DNA from: JBBATK01 sp044224515
Lineage (GTDB): Bacteria > Bacteroidota > Ignavibacteria > Kapaibacteriales > NICIL-2
Length of the DNA stretch: 64,000 nucleotides
Direction: 5' to 3'
Assembly (NCBI GenBank): GCA_044224515.1
Contig: JBGAKH010000004.1
Location: 1 to 64,000, forward strand
Position numbers and translations under genes: made by a program. How positions within the stretch are numbered: the first letter of the stretch is position 1; each line of letters starts with the position of its first letter. Positions 7,143-16,052 of the stretch are shown here, piece by piece. Below the pieces are notes generated by a model. It searched no databases and was not told where the DNA came from. It saw nothing but the letters and a program-made list of their open reading frames with translations.

Positions 7143-10028
7143 GTGGCATCTCAACTTGATGATGTTATCATAACGCGCGCGGTATCGAACCGGTCGCGTC
7201 GTAATTCTACGTCCACTCGCTCACGCCAACCAAAACAAGAAGAACTCCCGGTGGGTCCGGATAACCCACGCCGCGTGATGGTCAGTGCATTATTGCTCAG
7301 TCTCTGCGCATTACTTCTGCTTTTGGCAATGATTTCTTACACCGGACGTGACTCTGCCAATGCTGAACTTTCGTTGCGCGAAGTGGCGGGTGTTTTGAAG
7401 GGCGATAAGGAGATTAGTGATAAAATCGACACCACACACAATTGGCTAGGCTTGCTTGGTGCTGTGCTTGCCAATTTCATGTACAATCAGACTCTTGGAA
7501 TCAGCGCACTAGTCATTCCGGTCTTGCTCTTCTGGTGGTCACGGGAACTTTTTACGAATTACGCTGTTTCGCGCCGCACTCTTGAGCGCAGTGGTATGCT
7601 ATTGGTTGCGGCGGTTCTGTCGGCAACATTCTTTGGTACCATCCAGCAGATTTCCTGGATGCCTACTCTTTCTCGCGAGTGGAGCGGCGCTGTAGGTTCA
7701 TTCTTGGCTGTCACGCTGACTCGTTTTACCGGCGCTATTGGATCCTTCTTGATTTCACTGGTTGCTCTTTTTCTCTGTGTAGCCTTTGCGATTGATCTTG
7801 ATTTGTTGACGACCTTCCACAAGGCCAAGCTATTGTGGGCAAAACTTCAGGATGCTGCACAAATAGCATGGCATAAGATTAAGACGTACGATCGCGCAAG
7901 TGACGAAGCGTCGGCGAAGCCGGCGGAAGAAGAGCCTGAGGCTGAAGAGAGTACATCACGCTCACGACGCAAAGCACGCACTGCGGCGGAAAAGACTGAC
8001 GAACCCGCTCGAATCATTCGCAGAAATGCTCATGCAGAGAAAGCAGATTCTGAGTTACAGGACTCCTTGTTTCAAGCAGAACCGACGATTATTCGTCCGG
8101 ACTTTGCATCCGATCGACGTGTTGCCGCTCTAGCTGCTGCTGCCTTAGCCACTGAGAAGCCGCTAGAAGAGTCCGCACTCAACACGTCGTCTAAAAAGCG
8201 AGCATCTCAGCGTGTAGAAGTGCCTGAGGAAGTTGAAGAAGAAGAATACGAAGAGCTCGATGAATCCGAGGAGTATGAAGAAGAGTACGAAGGTGGCGAA
8301 GAGCAGTTTGAGGAACAAGAAGAGGAGGTGGATGAAGAGAGCGAGGAGATGTCCGGTTCCCTGCCAAATTTTGTTCGAGGATCAAAGGGAACGTTGCCTT
8401 CGACATCGGATTTACTCTCCCCTTCCGACCTAGCTTCTGTAAATCAAGGTCCACCACAAGTTTCAGCAGGAAGTGCTCCGCTGCATCTCTACGTGGAAGA
8501 CGTTCTTGTTGAAGACCAAGTTGAAGACATCAAAACCATAAGCATTTACGACGAAGAGATCGACTACGTTCCACCTTCACTGGACTTGCTTGATGAGTAT
8601 CCGGACGAACACGTCGCCGACGATCAAGAACTCAAGATGAACGCTCGCATTTTGCAAGAGAAGCTCGAGACCTTTAAGATTAAAATTGAGAATGTGACAA
8701 TTGCTCCGGGACCTGTCATAACGCAATATGAGTTTGTACCTGCTGCAGGGGTAAAGATCTCTCAGATCGAGAGTTTGTCCGACGACATCGCTTTGGCTCT
8801 GAAAGCTAGAGGAATTCGCATTGTTGCTCCCGTGCCCGGTAAAGGAACTGTGGGCGTTGAAATTCCCAACCACAATCCGTCGATTGTGCACTTTACCTCG
8901 ATCATTAAGTCTAAGGCATTCAACGATAACGACAATCAGCTCCCCATAGCACTTGGGAAAACGATTATTGGTGAAACCTACTGTCAAGATCTGGCCAAGC
9001 TGCCACACATGCTGATTGCGGGTTCCACCGGTTCAGGAAAATCTGTTGGTATCAATGCGATTCTTATGTCGCTGATTTACAAGATGCATCCGCGTGATTT
9101 GAAGTTCGTGATTCTGGATCCGAAGAAGGTCGAAATGACATTGTATGCCGGCCTCAAGAATCACTTCCTTGCTGCCTCGCCGGATATCGATGAGTCTATT
9201 ATCACGACTCCCCAGAATTCAGTGTTGATTCTGAAAGCTTTGGTCTTGGAAATGGAGCAGCGTTACGATCTGTTGGCACGTGCCGGACAACGCAAGATCA
9301 CAGAATACAACAAGAAAGTTTTAGACGGCAAGATCAAGGAATCGAACGGAAACGTTCTGCGTCCCCTACCCTACATCGTCTGTATTATTGATGAGTTGGC
9401 TGACTTAATGATTCAAGCGCGTAATGATGTTGAAGAGCCAATCATTCGTCTAGCGCAGCTCGCTCGAGCGGTGGGTATCCATTTGGTTGTCGCAACGCAG
9501 CGTCCTAGCGTCGACGTCATAACAGGTCTCATCAAAGCCAACTTCCCTGCGCGTATCGCCTATCAAGTAGCGTCGAAGGTTGACTCCCGAACAATTCTTG
9601 ACGCATCCGGCGCAGAGCAGTTGCTGGGAAATGGTGACATGCTCTTCACCCGCGGAGGCGTTAAACCTGTTCGACTGCAAAATTCCTTTGTATCGACAGA
9701 AGAAGTGGAAGCCGTCACCGCCTTTATCGAAGCGCAACGAGGATACAGTACGCCCTATATGCTGCCATCTGTGCTTACGGCAGAGGGTAACGGCAAAGTT
9801 CTCAGTGGAGAGTTTGATCCTTTGTTTAAAGATGCGGCAGCCGTGATCATCGCTATGCAACAAGGATCCGTTTCATTGCTACAGCGCAGACTTAAAGTCG
9901 GGTATTCACGAGCGGCGAGAATTATGGATGAATTGGAGTCAGCCGGCGTTGTGGGTCCGTTCGATGGATCAAAGGCCCGTGCGGTTCTTATGGATAGTGA
10001 AGCTGAACTTGAACGCGTGTTTTCCTAG
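7143..10028 (+). CDS. ftsK: DNA translocase FtsK/SpoIIIE
   Basis: Septal DNA pump that clears chromosome ends and activates XerCD at dif. A GTG at 7143 with GGAG seven bases upstream is the best start (961 residues). Four or five membrane helices lie in residues 45-210. A long linker follows, including a nearly pure Glu/Asp/Tyr stretch around residues 360-402. The motor domain has Walker A AGSTGSGKSVG near residue 626 and Walker B 'CIIDELADL' near 745. The winged-helix gamma domain that reads KOPS covers roughly 895-945. The frame also opens upstream to 7086, overlapping comB. Confidence 0.97.
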   Translation: MASQLDDVIITRAVSNRSRRNSTSTRSRQPKQEELPVGPDNPRRVMVSALLLSLCALLLLLAMISYTGRDSANAELSLREVAGVLKGDKEISDKIDTTHNWLGLLGAVLANFMYNQTLGISALVIPVLLFWWSRELFTNYAVSRRTLERSGMLLVAAVLSATFFGTIQQISWMPTLSREWSGAVGSFLAVTLTRFTGAIGSFLISLVALFLCVAFAIDLDLLTTFHKAKLLWAKLQDAAQIAWHKIKTYDRASDEASAKPAEEEPEAEESTSRSRRKARTAAEKTDEPARIIRRNAHAEKADSELQDSLFQAEPTIIRPDFASDRRVAALAAAALATEKPLEESALNTSSKKRASQRVEVPEEVEEEEYEELDESEEYEEEYEGGEEQFEEQEEEVDEESEEMSGSLPNFVRGSKGTLPSTSDLLSPSDLASVNQGPPQVSAGSAPLHLYVEDVLVEDQVEDIKTISIYDEEIDYVPPSLDLLDEYPDEHVADDQELKMNARILQEKLETFKIKIENVTIAPGPVITQYEFVPAAGVKISQIESLSDDIALALKARGIRIVAPVPGKGTVGVEIPNHNPSIVHFTSIIKSKAFNDNDNQLPIALGKTIIGETYCQDLAKLPHMLIAGSTGSGKSVGINAILMSLIYKMHPRDLKFVILDPKKVEMTLYAGLKNHFLAASPDIDESIITTPQNSVLILKALVLEMEQRYDLLARAGQRKITEYNKKVLDGKIKESNGNVLRPLPYIVCIIDELADLMIQARNDVEEPIIRLAQLARAVGIHLVVATQRPSVDVITGLIKANFPARIAYQVASKVDSRTILDASGAEQLLGNGDMLFTRGGVKPVRLQNSFVSTEEVEAVTAFIEAQRGYSTPYMLPSVLTAEGNGKVLSGEFDPLFKDAAAVIIAMQQGSVSLLQRRLKVGYSRAARIMDELESAGVVGPFDGSKARAVLMDSEAELERVFS

Positions 10029-10064
10029 CCAATCAAACAGCTATCCTTTACATCGTTCTCTACT

Positions 10065-10100
10065 AAACAAAAAAGCCCGCATTCGCGGGCTTTTTTGTTT
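10065..10100. terminator. Bidirectional intrinsic terminator (ftsK / NDP-sugar gene)
   Basis: A perfect 16-bp stem, including GCCCGC/GCGGGC, closes an ATTC loop and is flanked by A6 on the left and T6 on the right. It works in both directions for the convergent genes ending at 10028 and 10146. Confidence 0.95.
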
Positions 10101-10145
10101 TACACTCGAACCGACTACACTTCCGGTATTCCACGCTTCAGCATT

Positions 10146-11090
10146 CTATACTTGTTGAGCGAGTTTGGAACTGAAGTAATCAAACGTTCTGGCAAGCCCT
10201 TCACTTCGATCCACTTTAGCTTCCCACTTTAATATCTCGCGTGCCTTTTGTGTATCGGGCTGACGAACTTTGGGGTCATCTTCCGGCAACTCACGATAAA
10301 CAATCTCGCTGTTGCTTTGAGCCAGAGCTTTGATCTCTAGTGCTAAGTCGAGCATTGACACTTCATCCGGGTTACCAATGTTTACCGGGTCACTATGGTC
10401 TGACAAGAGTAAGCGATAAATACCTTCCACCAGATCACTCACGTAGCATACAGAACGGGTTTGAGAACCGTCGCCAAAAACCGTCAACTCTTCATTGCGA
10501 AGTGCTTGTGTCATGAAGGCGGGAATTGCTCTACCGTCGTTCAGACGCATGCGCTCGCCGTATGTATTGAAGATGCGTACAATTCGAGTTTCAACGCCGT
10601 GATAGCGGTGGTAGGCCATTGTCATAGCTTCAGCAAATCTCTTTGCTTCGTCATACACCCCGCGCGCGCCCACAGGATTCACATTCCCCCAGTACGCTTC
10701 GGGTTGAGGATGAATAAGCGGGTCGCCATACACCTCGCTTGTGCTTGCCAGAAGAAAACGCGCATTTTTTGCTTTGGCTAGACCTAATGCCTTGTGCGTT
10801 CCGAGTGATCCAACCTTCAAGGTCTGGATCGGAAATCGCAGATAGTCGATCGGGGAAGCCGGAGAGGCAAAGTGCAGAATGGCATCTACTTCGCCATCGA
10901 TAAAGATGTAATTGGTAACATCATGATGGACAAATCGAAACTGGGGATTGCCCAGTAAGTGCGAAATGTTTTCCGTTGATCCTGTGATGAGATTGTCCAT
11001 ACACACCACTTCGTAACCTTCCGCTACGAATCGATCGCAGAGGTGGGAGCCGAGGAATCCGGCACCACCGGTAATTAGTACACGAGGCAT
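10146..11090 (-). CDS. UDP-glucuronic acid decarboxylase-type SDR epimerase (UXS)
   Basis: Extended short-chain dehydrogenase expected to convert UDP-glucuronate to UDP-xylose for surface polysaccharide. The NAD site GGAGFLG (G8, G11, G14), the catalytic segment 'ASTSEVYG' (117-118) and Y146-x3-K150 are all present. 'GNVNPVGARGVYDEAKR' and 'QTRSVCYVSDLVEG' closely follow the UXS pattern rather than GalE. Start is firm, with AAGGA about six bases before the ATG. No sugar transferase lies beside it, so its product's use is unknown. Confidence 0.88.
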   Translation of the reverse strand: MPRVLITGGAGFLGSHLCDRFVAEGYEVVCMDNLITGSTENISHLLGNPQFRFVHHDVTNYIFIDGEVDAILHFASPASPIDYLRFPIQTLKVGSLGTHKALGLAKAKNARFLLASTSEVYGDPLIHPQPEAYWGNVNPVGARGVYDEAKRFAEAMTMAYHRYHGVETRIVRIFNTYGERMRLNDGRAIPAFMTQALRNEELTVFGDGSQTRSVCYVSDLVEGIYRLLLSDHSDPVNIGNPDEVSMLDLALEIKALAQSNSEIVYRELPEDDPKVRQPDTQKAREILKWEAKVDRSEGLARTFDYFSSKLAQQV

Positions 11091-11166
11091 AATTGTCCTT
11101 TATGATGGAGCAAAACCAGAAGCCGTCACTCAGTCTGTAAGATACACCTTTGGTGCACTAACTGCC

Positions 11167-11622
11167 TTAGCTGAAAATCAAGAGTAGCTGCTTAAAAAGA
11201 ATCCAAAATACACTGATAAAAAGTATCCATGTAAGGGCAACAACGAATAGTGAGCGCATGGATCCACGCATTCTGAATACGGCAAAGCGAGCATGATCGT
11301 TTGGGCCATTCAAATCTGTCCACCGGACCATGGCCAACGACGTGTCAGCAAGTGAGGCTTTCTCAAGTAGCAAGGTCATGCGACCACTGTCACGTCTTGC
11401 TTGAAGTCCCCACAGTGATAGCAACGCAACATACAGTTGATACTGATGCACTCTAAACAACGAGTGGTGTTCGGGGCTATCAAACGGCAATGCAAAGACT
11501 AGAAGCCAAAGAACGCCTCCCAATCCAAACAAGACACGTAAGATCTGCTCGAATAGTCGATGCTCAACTTCAAACTGTTCGCGTACGGATTCGTGGAATA
11601 ACCGTGTTGTCGTTCTTGCCAT
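11167..11622 (-). CDS. Small membrane protein of unknown function
   Basis: Not recognised. The 151-residue protein has a charged N-terminus rich in Arg/Glu, then hydrophobic helices around residues 30-50, 62-78 and 123-150, giving two or three membrane spans with a polar loop between the second and third. The ATG at 11622 has GGAAG eight bases upstream and is preferred over the frame's earlier ATG at 11655, which lies in the rpsP terminator. It lies 88 bp beyond the rpsP stop, so it depends on read-through or an unseen promoter. The position is where rimM or trmD would be expected after rpsP. Confidence 0.7.
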   Translation of the reverse strand: MARTTTRLFHESVREQFEVEHRLFEQILRVLFGLGGVLWLLVFALPFDSPEHHSLFRVHQYQLYVALLSLWGLQARRDSGRMTLLLEKASLADTSLAMVRWTDLNGPNDHARFAVFRMRGSMRSLFVVALTWILFISVFWILFKQLLLIFS

Positions 11623-11653
11623 GCTAAACTTCCAAACAGTATATACTAGGAAC

Positions 11654-11680
11654 AAAAAACCCTCGCATAAGACGAGGGTT
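11654..11680 (-). terminator. rpsP intrinsic terminator
   Basis: On the minus strand an 8-bp stem (AACCCTCG/CGAGGGTT) with a 7-base loop ends in a T6 tract. It sits about 30 bp beyond the rpsP stop and just before the start of the small membrane protein gene. Confidence 0.88.
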
Positions 11681-11710
11681 CTTCGTGTGTATTATCCACC
11701 GACCGATGTT

Positions 11711-12175
11711 TTATTCAGCTGCCGGAGCTTCTTCAGCAGGAGCCGCCGGCGGAGGAGCTGCGGCTGCTGCCGCTTCTGCGTCCTTTGCAGCTTGTTCCGC
11801 TTGAGCTGCCTTCAGCTCTTTTTGCTTACGATTGTACTTCTCACGATGATAACGCTTCAGCGTTGCTTCACGGTGAGCGACAACAGCTGCTTCAACTTCC
11901 TCTGCTGACTTGCCCTTGCCAAGAAGATTGCGACGCAACAAAACGCCATCGAAGCTCAAAATTGAGCGAACACGATCAGTCGGCTGTGCACCGACGCTTA
12001 GCCAGTACATTGCTCGCTCGTGATTGATCGATGCCGTTGACGGCTGAGTCATCGGGTCGAACGTTCCAACTTGCTCGATATATGCGCCATCGCGTTTCTT
12101 ACGACCATCAATTGCAACGATGTCGTAAAAGGGTTTTCTAATGCGGCCTTTGCGGCGCAAACGAAGCTTAACCAT
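11711..12175 (-). CDS. rpsP: 30S ribosomal protein S16
   Basis: Primary-binding protein of the 30S body that organises 16S rRNA helices 15-18. The conserved N-terminus 'VKLRLRRKGR' and 'RAMYWLSVGAQPTD' identify S16. The globular part ends near residue 90; a Lys/Arg-rich helix and an Ala/Pro/Glu-rich tail extend the protein to 154 residues, far beyond the roughly 80-90 of most S16 proteins, as seen in parts of the Bacteroidota. It follows ffh by 138 bp and has its own terminator; rimM, trmD and rplS do not follow. Confidence 0.97.
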   Translation of the reverse strand: MVKLRLRRKGRIRKPFYDIVAIDGRKKRDGAYIEQVGTFDPMTQPSTASINHERAMYWLSVGAQPTDRVRSILSFDGVLLRRNLLGKGKSAEEVEAAVVAHREATLKRYHREKYNRKQKELKAAQAEQAAKDAEAAAAAAPPPAAPAEEAPAAE

Positions 12176-12313
12176 ATGTATAAAACCTGAATAAGTGATT
12201 AATACGTGACAGTTAGAGATTTCGCAACTCAGGTGATTGACAATACGCCAAGCACTTGCTTTTCAGTTGCGTCAGGAATGATCCCGACACTCTAATCACA
12301 AACCGACAATTTT

Positions 12314-13657
12314 CTAGTTACGACCAAACATTCCGGGAAAGCCACCACCGCTCATGCGAGGCATCTTCATCTTCCCGTTGGTCATTTGTTTCATCATCTT
12401 CTGCATGTCTTCGAACTGCTTGATGAGGCGGTTTACGTCTTGAATCGACGAACCACTTCCTTTGGCAATGCGCATGCGACGAGAGCCATTCAATACCTTA
12501 GGATTGAGTCGCTCTTGCTTGGTCATTGAAAAGATGATTGATTCGATTTTGCTAAACGCATTATCATCGATTTGAACATTGCGCATCGCCTTGTCCATAC
12601 CGGGAATCATGCCTAGCAAGTCGCGAATCGAACCCATCTTTCTGATCACATTCAATTGTTCGAGAAAATCCTCGAAATTGAATTCGTTCTTCTTGATTTT
12701 TGCCTCAAGTTTTTCAGCTTCACTTTCGTCGAACTGCATTTGCGCGCGCTCAACCAGTGAAACAACATCACCCATTCCCAAAATGCGCGACGCAATACGA
12801 TCAGGGAAGAACGGTTCGAGTGTATCGAGTTTCTCACCTTGGCTGACAAACTTTATCGGCTTTCCGACAACGTGACGAATCGAGAGGGCAGCTCCACCAC
12901 GAGTGTCACCATCCATCTTGGTCAGAACAACACCGCTTAGTTCCAAACGATCGTGAAAGGCTTTGGCGGTGTTCACCGCATCTTGTCCTGTCATGGAATC
13001 GCACACAAACAACACCTCATGAGGCTTTGTCTCCGTACGAATATTTTCCACTTCAGCCATCATGGCTTCATCGATGCTGAGACGTCCGGCAGTGTCAATA
13101 ATGACATAATCTCGTGCGAACTTACGTGCGTATACTAACGATTCCTTAGCAATGTTGAGAGGCTCAGCCCCCTCCATGCTAAACACCGGGATGCTAATAC
13201 TTTCACCCAATGTTTTCAATTGATCGATAGCCGCAGGACGATACACGTCGCAGGCAACCAACAACGGTTGACGCCCCTTCTTGCGAAGAGATGCAGCCAA
13301 CTTCGCACTGAATGTCGTTTTACCGGAACCCTGAAGGCCGGCAACCAAGACAATGGTTGGAGCATGCGATGATTGTATCAAGTCTGCTTTCTGACTACCC
13401 ATGATCGAAACGAGTTCGTCATGAATGATTTTGACAATCAATTGCTCAGGCGAAACACGGGCTTTGATCTCCGTTCCAATGGCCTTTTCCTTGACTTGCT
13501 CGATGAAATCTCGAACAACGTTGACGTGAACGTCCGCTTCCAGAAGTGCTTTGCGCACTTCTTTAAGCGTGTCTTCGATATTCTCCTCCGTGATTTTTGA
13601 TTGGCCACGGAAGCGTTTTATCGCGTCTTCAAGTCGCTGTTGTAGGTTCTCAAACAT
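12314..13657 (-). CDS. ffh: Signal recognition particle protein Ffh
   Basis: GTPase that binds SRP RNA and signal sequences and delivers ribosomes to FtsY at the membrane. The NG domain has the P-loop 'GLQGSGKTT', 'DTAGR' and 'TKMDGDTRGG'; the methionine-rich M domain ends in 'MSGGGFPGMFG'. The ATG at 13657 ('FENLQQRLEDAIKRFRG') begins the usual 447-residue protein; the upstream open frame to 13831 is not conserved in character. A Bacteroidota-type promoter lies 40-71 bp upstream. Confidence 0.97.
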   Translation of the reverse strand: MFENLQQRLEDAIKRFRGQSKITEENIEDTLKEVRKALLEADVHVNVVRDFIEQVKEKAIGTEIKARVSPEQLIVKIIHDELVSIMGSQKADLIQSSHAPTIVLVAGLQGSGKTTFSAKLAASLRKKGRQPLLVACDVYRPAAIDQLKTLGESISIPVFSMEGAEPLNIAKESLVYARKFARDYVIIDTAGRLSIDEAMMAEVENIRTETKPHEVLFVCDSMTGQDAVNTAKAFHDRLELSGVVLTKMDGDTRGGAALSIRHVVGKPIKFVSQGEKLDTLEPFFPDRIASRILGMGDVVSLVERAQMQFDESEAEKLEAKIKKNEFNFEDFLEQLNVIRKMGSIRDLLGMIPGMDKAMRNVQIDDNAFSKIESIIFSMTKQERLNPKVLNGSRRMRIAKGSGSSIQDVNRLIKQFEDMQKMMKQMTNGKMKMPRMSGGGFPGMFGRN

Positions 13658-13696
13658 GGAAACTGTTTGCGTGCGTTCGTAGATAGTACCGAGCCA

Positions 13697-13728
13697 CAAA
13701 AGTAGGTGAAAAATGGCAAATACGCAAG
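13697..13728 (-). promoter_or_regulatory. Candidate ffh promoter, Bacteroidota type
   Basis: Minus strand: CTTG, 20 bases, then TACTTTTG, a perfect match to the TANNTTTG -7 element. The predicted start near 13690 leaves a 33-base leader before the ffh ATG. Confidence 0.5.
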
Positions 13729-13783
13729 GAAAAGGACGAAAAGAAGGTAGAAAATCAATACTGTTCCCTAGCCTTTCGTAGAT

Positions 13784-13803
13784 TGCGCACAGAAAAGTGC
13801 GCA
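13784..13803. repeat. 7-bp inverted repeat before the hydroxyacyl-CoA dehydrogenase gene
   Basis: TGCGCAC and GTGCGCA flank AGAAAA, ending 21 bp before the ATG at 13825. It could be a leader hairpin or an operator. There is no T-tract, so it is not a terminator. Confidence 0.35.
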
Positions 13804-13824
13804 TTTGACATGGGGAACCAGACA

Positions 13825-14676
13825 ATGACAATAGCAGTATGTGGCGCGGGTACGATGGGACGTGGCATTGCCCTCTCTTCTATCCAATCGGGAATCGATT
13901 GCGTGCTCTATGACGTTCAGACGGAATTTGTTGAAAAAGCGGCTGAATTCATCGAGAAACAGCTATCCATGCTTGTCGGCAAGCAGAAAATGAGTGCCGA
14001 AGAGGCGTCCAACGCGCGTGCCAGGCTTCGTCTTACGACAGACTTGAACGATTTTAGGTCCTGTCAGATCGTTATCGAGGCAATCATAGAAAACAAACAG
14101 ATCAAGGACTCCTTGTTTGCACAAATTGAGTCTGTTGTCGACAAGGATGCCGTCATTGGCAGCAACACCTCGTCCATTTCGATAGCATCTCTTGCCCGCT
14201 CCATGAAGCATCCGGAGCGCTTTATAGGTATCCATTTTTTCAATCCCGCTCAGATCATGAAGTTGGTTGAGCTGATAAGCGGACCGCACACGAACGAAAC
14301 GACTTTGAAAAGCGCTGTAAACTTCGTCAAGTCGTTGTCGAAGAGCCCGGCTGTCGCCAAAGACGTACCGGGTTTCATTGTTAACCGTGTAGCACGGAAC
14401 TACTACAACGAATCACAGCGAATCGTAATGGAAGGCGCAGCTGCAATCGCACAGGTGGATACTGTGATGAAGGCACATGGTTTTAAAATGGGCCCTTTTG
14501 AATTGATGGACTTGATAGGTGTCGATGTCAATCTTGACGTCACCAAGTCGATGTACCAACAATACTTCTACGAACCACGCTTTCAGCCTTCATTACTGCA
14601 ACAGCAGTATATGGATGCAGGTTTACACGGACGTAAAAGTGGACGGGGCTTTTACGATTACTCTGACAACAAGTAG
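13825..14676 (+). CDS. hbd: 3-hydroxyacyl-CoA (3-hydroxybutyryl-CoA) dehydrogenase
   Basis: NAD-dependent oxidation of short-chain (S)-3-hydroxyacyl-CoA in beta-oxidation or butyrate-type metabolism. The Rossmann motif GAGTMGRGIA starts at residue 6; H137 in 'HFFNPAQIM' and the downstream Glu are the catalytic pair, and 'DVPGFIVNR' begins the C-terminal helical domain. The ATG at 13825, with GGGGA about nine bases upstream, gives 283 residues, the standard length; ATG 13810 and TTG 13783 are further open starts. No thiolase or enoyl-CoA hydratase is adjacent, so direction of use is unknown. Substrate chain length is inferred. Confidence 0.9.
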   Translation: MTIAVCGAGTMGRGIALSSIQSGIDCVLYDVQTEFVEKAAEFIEKQLSMLVGKQKMSAEEASNARARLRLTTDLNDFRSCQIVIEAIIENKQIKDSLFAQIESVVDKDAVIGSNTSSISIASLARSMKHPERFIGIHFFNPAQIMKLVELISGPHTNETTLKSAVNFVKSLSKSPAVAKDVPGFIVNRVARNYYNESQRIVMEGAAAIAQVDTVMKAHGFKMGPFELMDLIGVDVNLDVTKSMYQQYFYEPRFQPSLLQQQYMDAGLHGRKSGRGFYDYSDNK

Positions 14677-14718
14677 CCGTTATTGCAGAAAATTCTCTTT
14701 CCATCAGCTGTACACATC

Positions 14719-15942
14719 ATGACCCTTGGCCAACTTCGAATGCTTTCCGCACGATTCAGTCGCAGCTCAGGTGGCCGTGGATTTTTTTCTTTCTCCAAAC
14801 TCGTTGCATTTATCTCAGTGTTGCTAGGCAGCATGGCACTAGTCCTATCACTATCTGTTTTAGGTGGTTTTGAAGAATCGTTACACACGCTGGCGTACGA
14901 GTTCTCTTCCCATATACAGCTTCACCCTAGAGCGCATCGCTATATATCCGAATCAGACGAACAGTGTTCTATCCTCAAGAAAGAGTTCCCCCAAATTGTT
15001 GCTGCGCTTCCTGTCATTCAGTTTGAAGCGCTGTTGTACCGCAAAGGCTTGACAGAAGGGATTGTGCTGCAATCTGATCTCCCGGAATCAAATGGTTCCT
15101 TACGACAGAGAAGACGATTTATTAGTGGCCGTGCGGCGACTTCGAATACGGTTCGCGAGTTGTGCCTTGGTAACAAACTGGCGCGCAAGCTCGACTGCTC
15201 CGTCGGCGATACGGTAATTGTTAGTCTGAGCGGTAGATCTTTGGAAGATATCAATAGTGTACAGACTGTGGCCTTCTCGATTTGTGGCATCTATGAGAGT
15301 GGCATGACGCAGTATGATGACTTGTATGCGTATGCACCAAGTGCGAGTCTTGTTGACATCCTAGCCAAGGGACCACATGTTGCTACAAGCTTGGAGCTAT
15401 GGATCAGCGATCCGCGACAAGCGGAGAAGCTTAGTCGGAAGATTGAAGAGCGTTTTGACTATGCATTTCAAGCCTTGAGCGTCGAAGAGTTGCACCGCGG
15501 AATGTTTTCGTGGATAGAGCTACAGAAGAAACCTGTCCCGATCGTACTTGGACTTATCAGCATTGTTGCCGTATTCAACATTGTCACAACTTTACTGATT
15601 AGCATTGTCGAAAAAAGTTCTTCGTATGCAATTCTCATGTCTATTGGATTACCTAAAACAAAACTCTTAATGATGATCGCCTGGCAGGGCTGTCTTATTG
15701 CCCTATTAGGGTCAGTGTGTGGCTGCATTATAGCGCTTCTGGCGTCCGTAGCACAACAAGAGTACCACCTTATACACTTAGACGGAAGCATCTATTTCGT
15801 CGACACCTTGCCAATTCAAATTTCAGTATCGCACTACTTACTCGTGTTAGGTCTTAGTATCGTTCTTGGTTTTCTTGCAACGCTGATTCCGGGGGTTATT
15901 GCCTCGCGCATTAGTCCGGTTCGCGCTCTCCGGTTCAAGTAA
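14719..15942 (+). CDS. FtsX/LolC-LolE-type ABC transporter permease
   Basis: Likely subunit of a lipoprotein-releasing (Lol) or related ABC system that extracts substrates from the inner membrane. Layout is the LolC/E type: one helix at about residues 28-55, a periplasmic domain of about 200 residues, then three helices in the last 140 residues ending 'ISPVRALRFK'. About 407 residues from the ATG at 14719; a TTG at 14683 is also open. The ATPase partner (LolD-like) is not in the window. It lies 42 bp after hbd, probably co-transcribed. Confidence 0.8.
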   Translation: MTLGQLRMLSARFSRSSGGRGFFSFSKLVAFISVLLGSMALVLSLSVLGGFEESLHTLAYEFSSHIQLHPRAHRYISESDEQCSILKKEFPQIVAALPVIQFEALLYRKGLTEGIVLQSDLPESNGSLRQRRRFISGRAATSNTVRELCLGNKLARKLDCSVGDTVIVSLSGRSLEDINSVQTVAFSICGIYESGMTQYDDLYAYAPSASLVDILAKGPHVATSLELWISDPRQAEKLSRKIEERFDYAFQALSVEELHRGMFSWIELQKKPVPIVLGLISIVAVFNIVTTLLISIVEKSSSYAILMSIGLPKTKLLMMIAWQGCLIALLGSVCGCIIALLASVAQQEYHLIHLDGSIYFVDTLPIQISVSHYLLVLGLSIVLGFLATLIPGVIASRISPVRALRFK

Positions 15943-16000
15943 GTCCTTATTTTCTTTCCCCAGCCCCCTCTCCCTACTTCCTCCGCGTCCAAACCTGAGT

Positions 16001-16008
16001 TATTTTTG
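16001..16008 (+). promoter_or_regulatory. Candidate -7 element upstream of fbaB
   Basis: TATTTTTG matches TANNTTTG exactly and lies 44 bp before the fbaB ATG. No TTTG is found 19-21 bases upstream, where a pyrimidine-rich tract (15945-15990) lies instead. Confidence 0.3.
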
Positions 16009-16052
16009 CACGATGCACTCAACTCAACTCTCACTCACTCCACTGAATTGCC

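Noticed and set aside
8191..9008. Long antisense frames opposite ftsK
   Set aside because: They lie on the reverse strand of a clearly conserved gene, lack ribosome binding sites, and their low-complexity content mirrors the acidic linker.
12176..12313. Sigma-70-like TTGCGA-N17-TATTAA before rpsP
   Set aside because: Only four of six bases match in each box, and other promoters in the window follow a different pattern.
13658..13831. N-terminal extension of Ffh
   Set aside because: The added residues are not Ffh-like and would include the promoter; the conserved start is at 13657.
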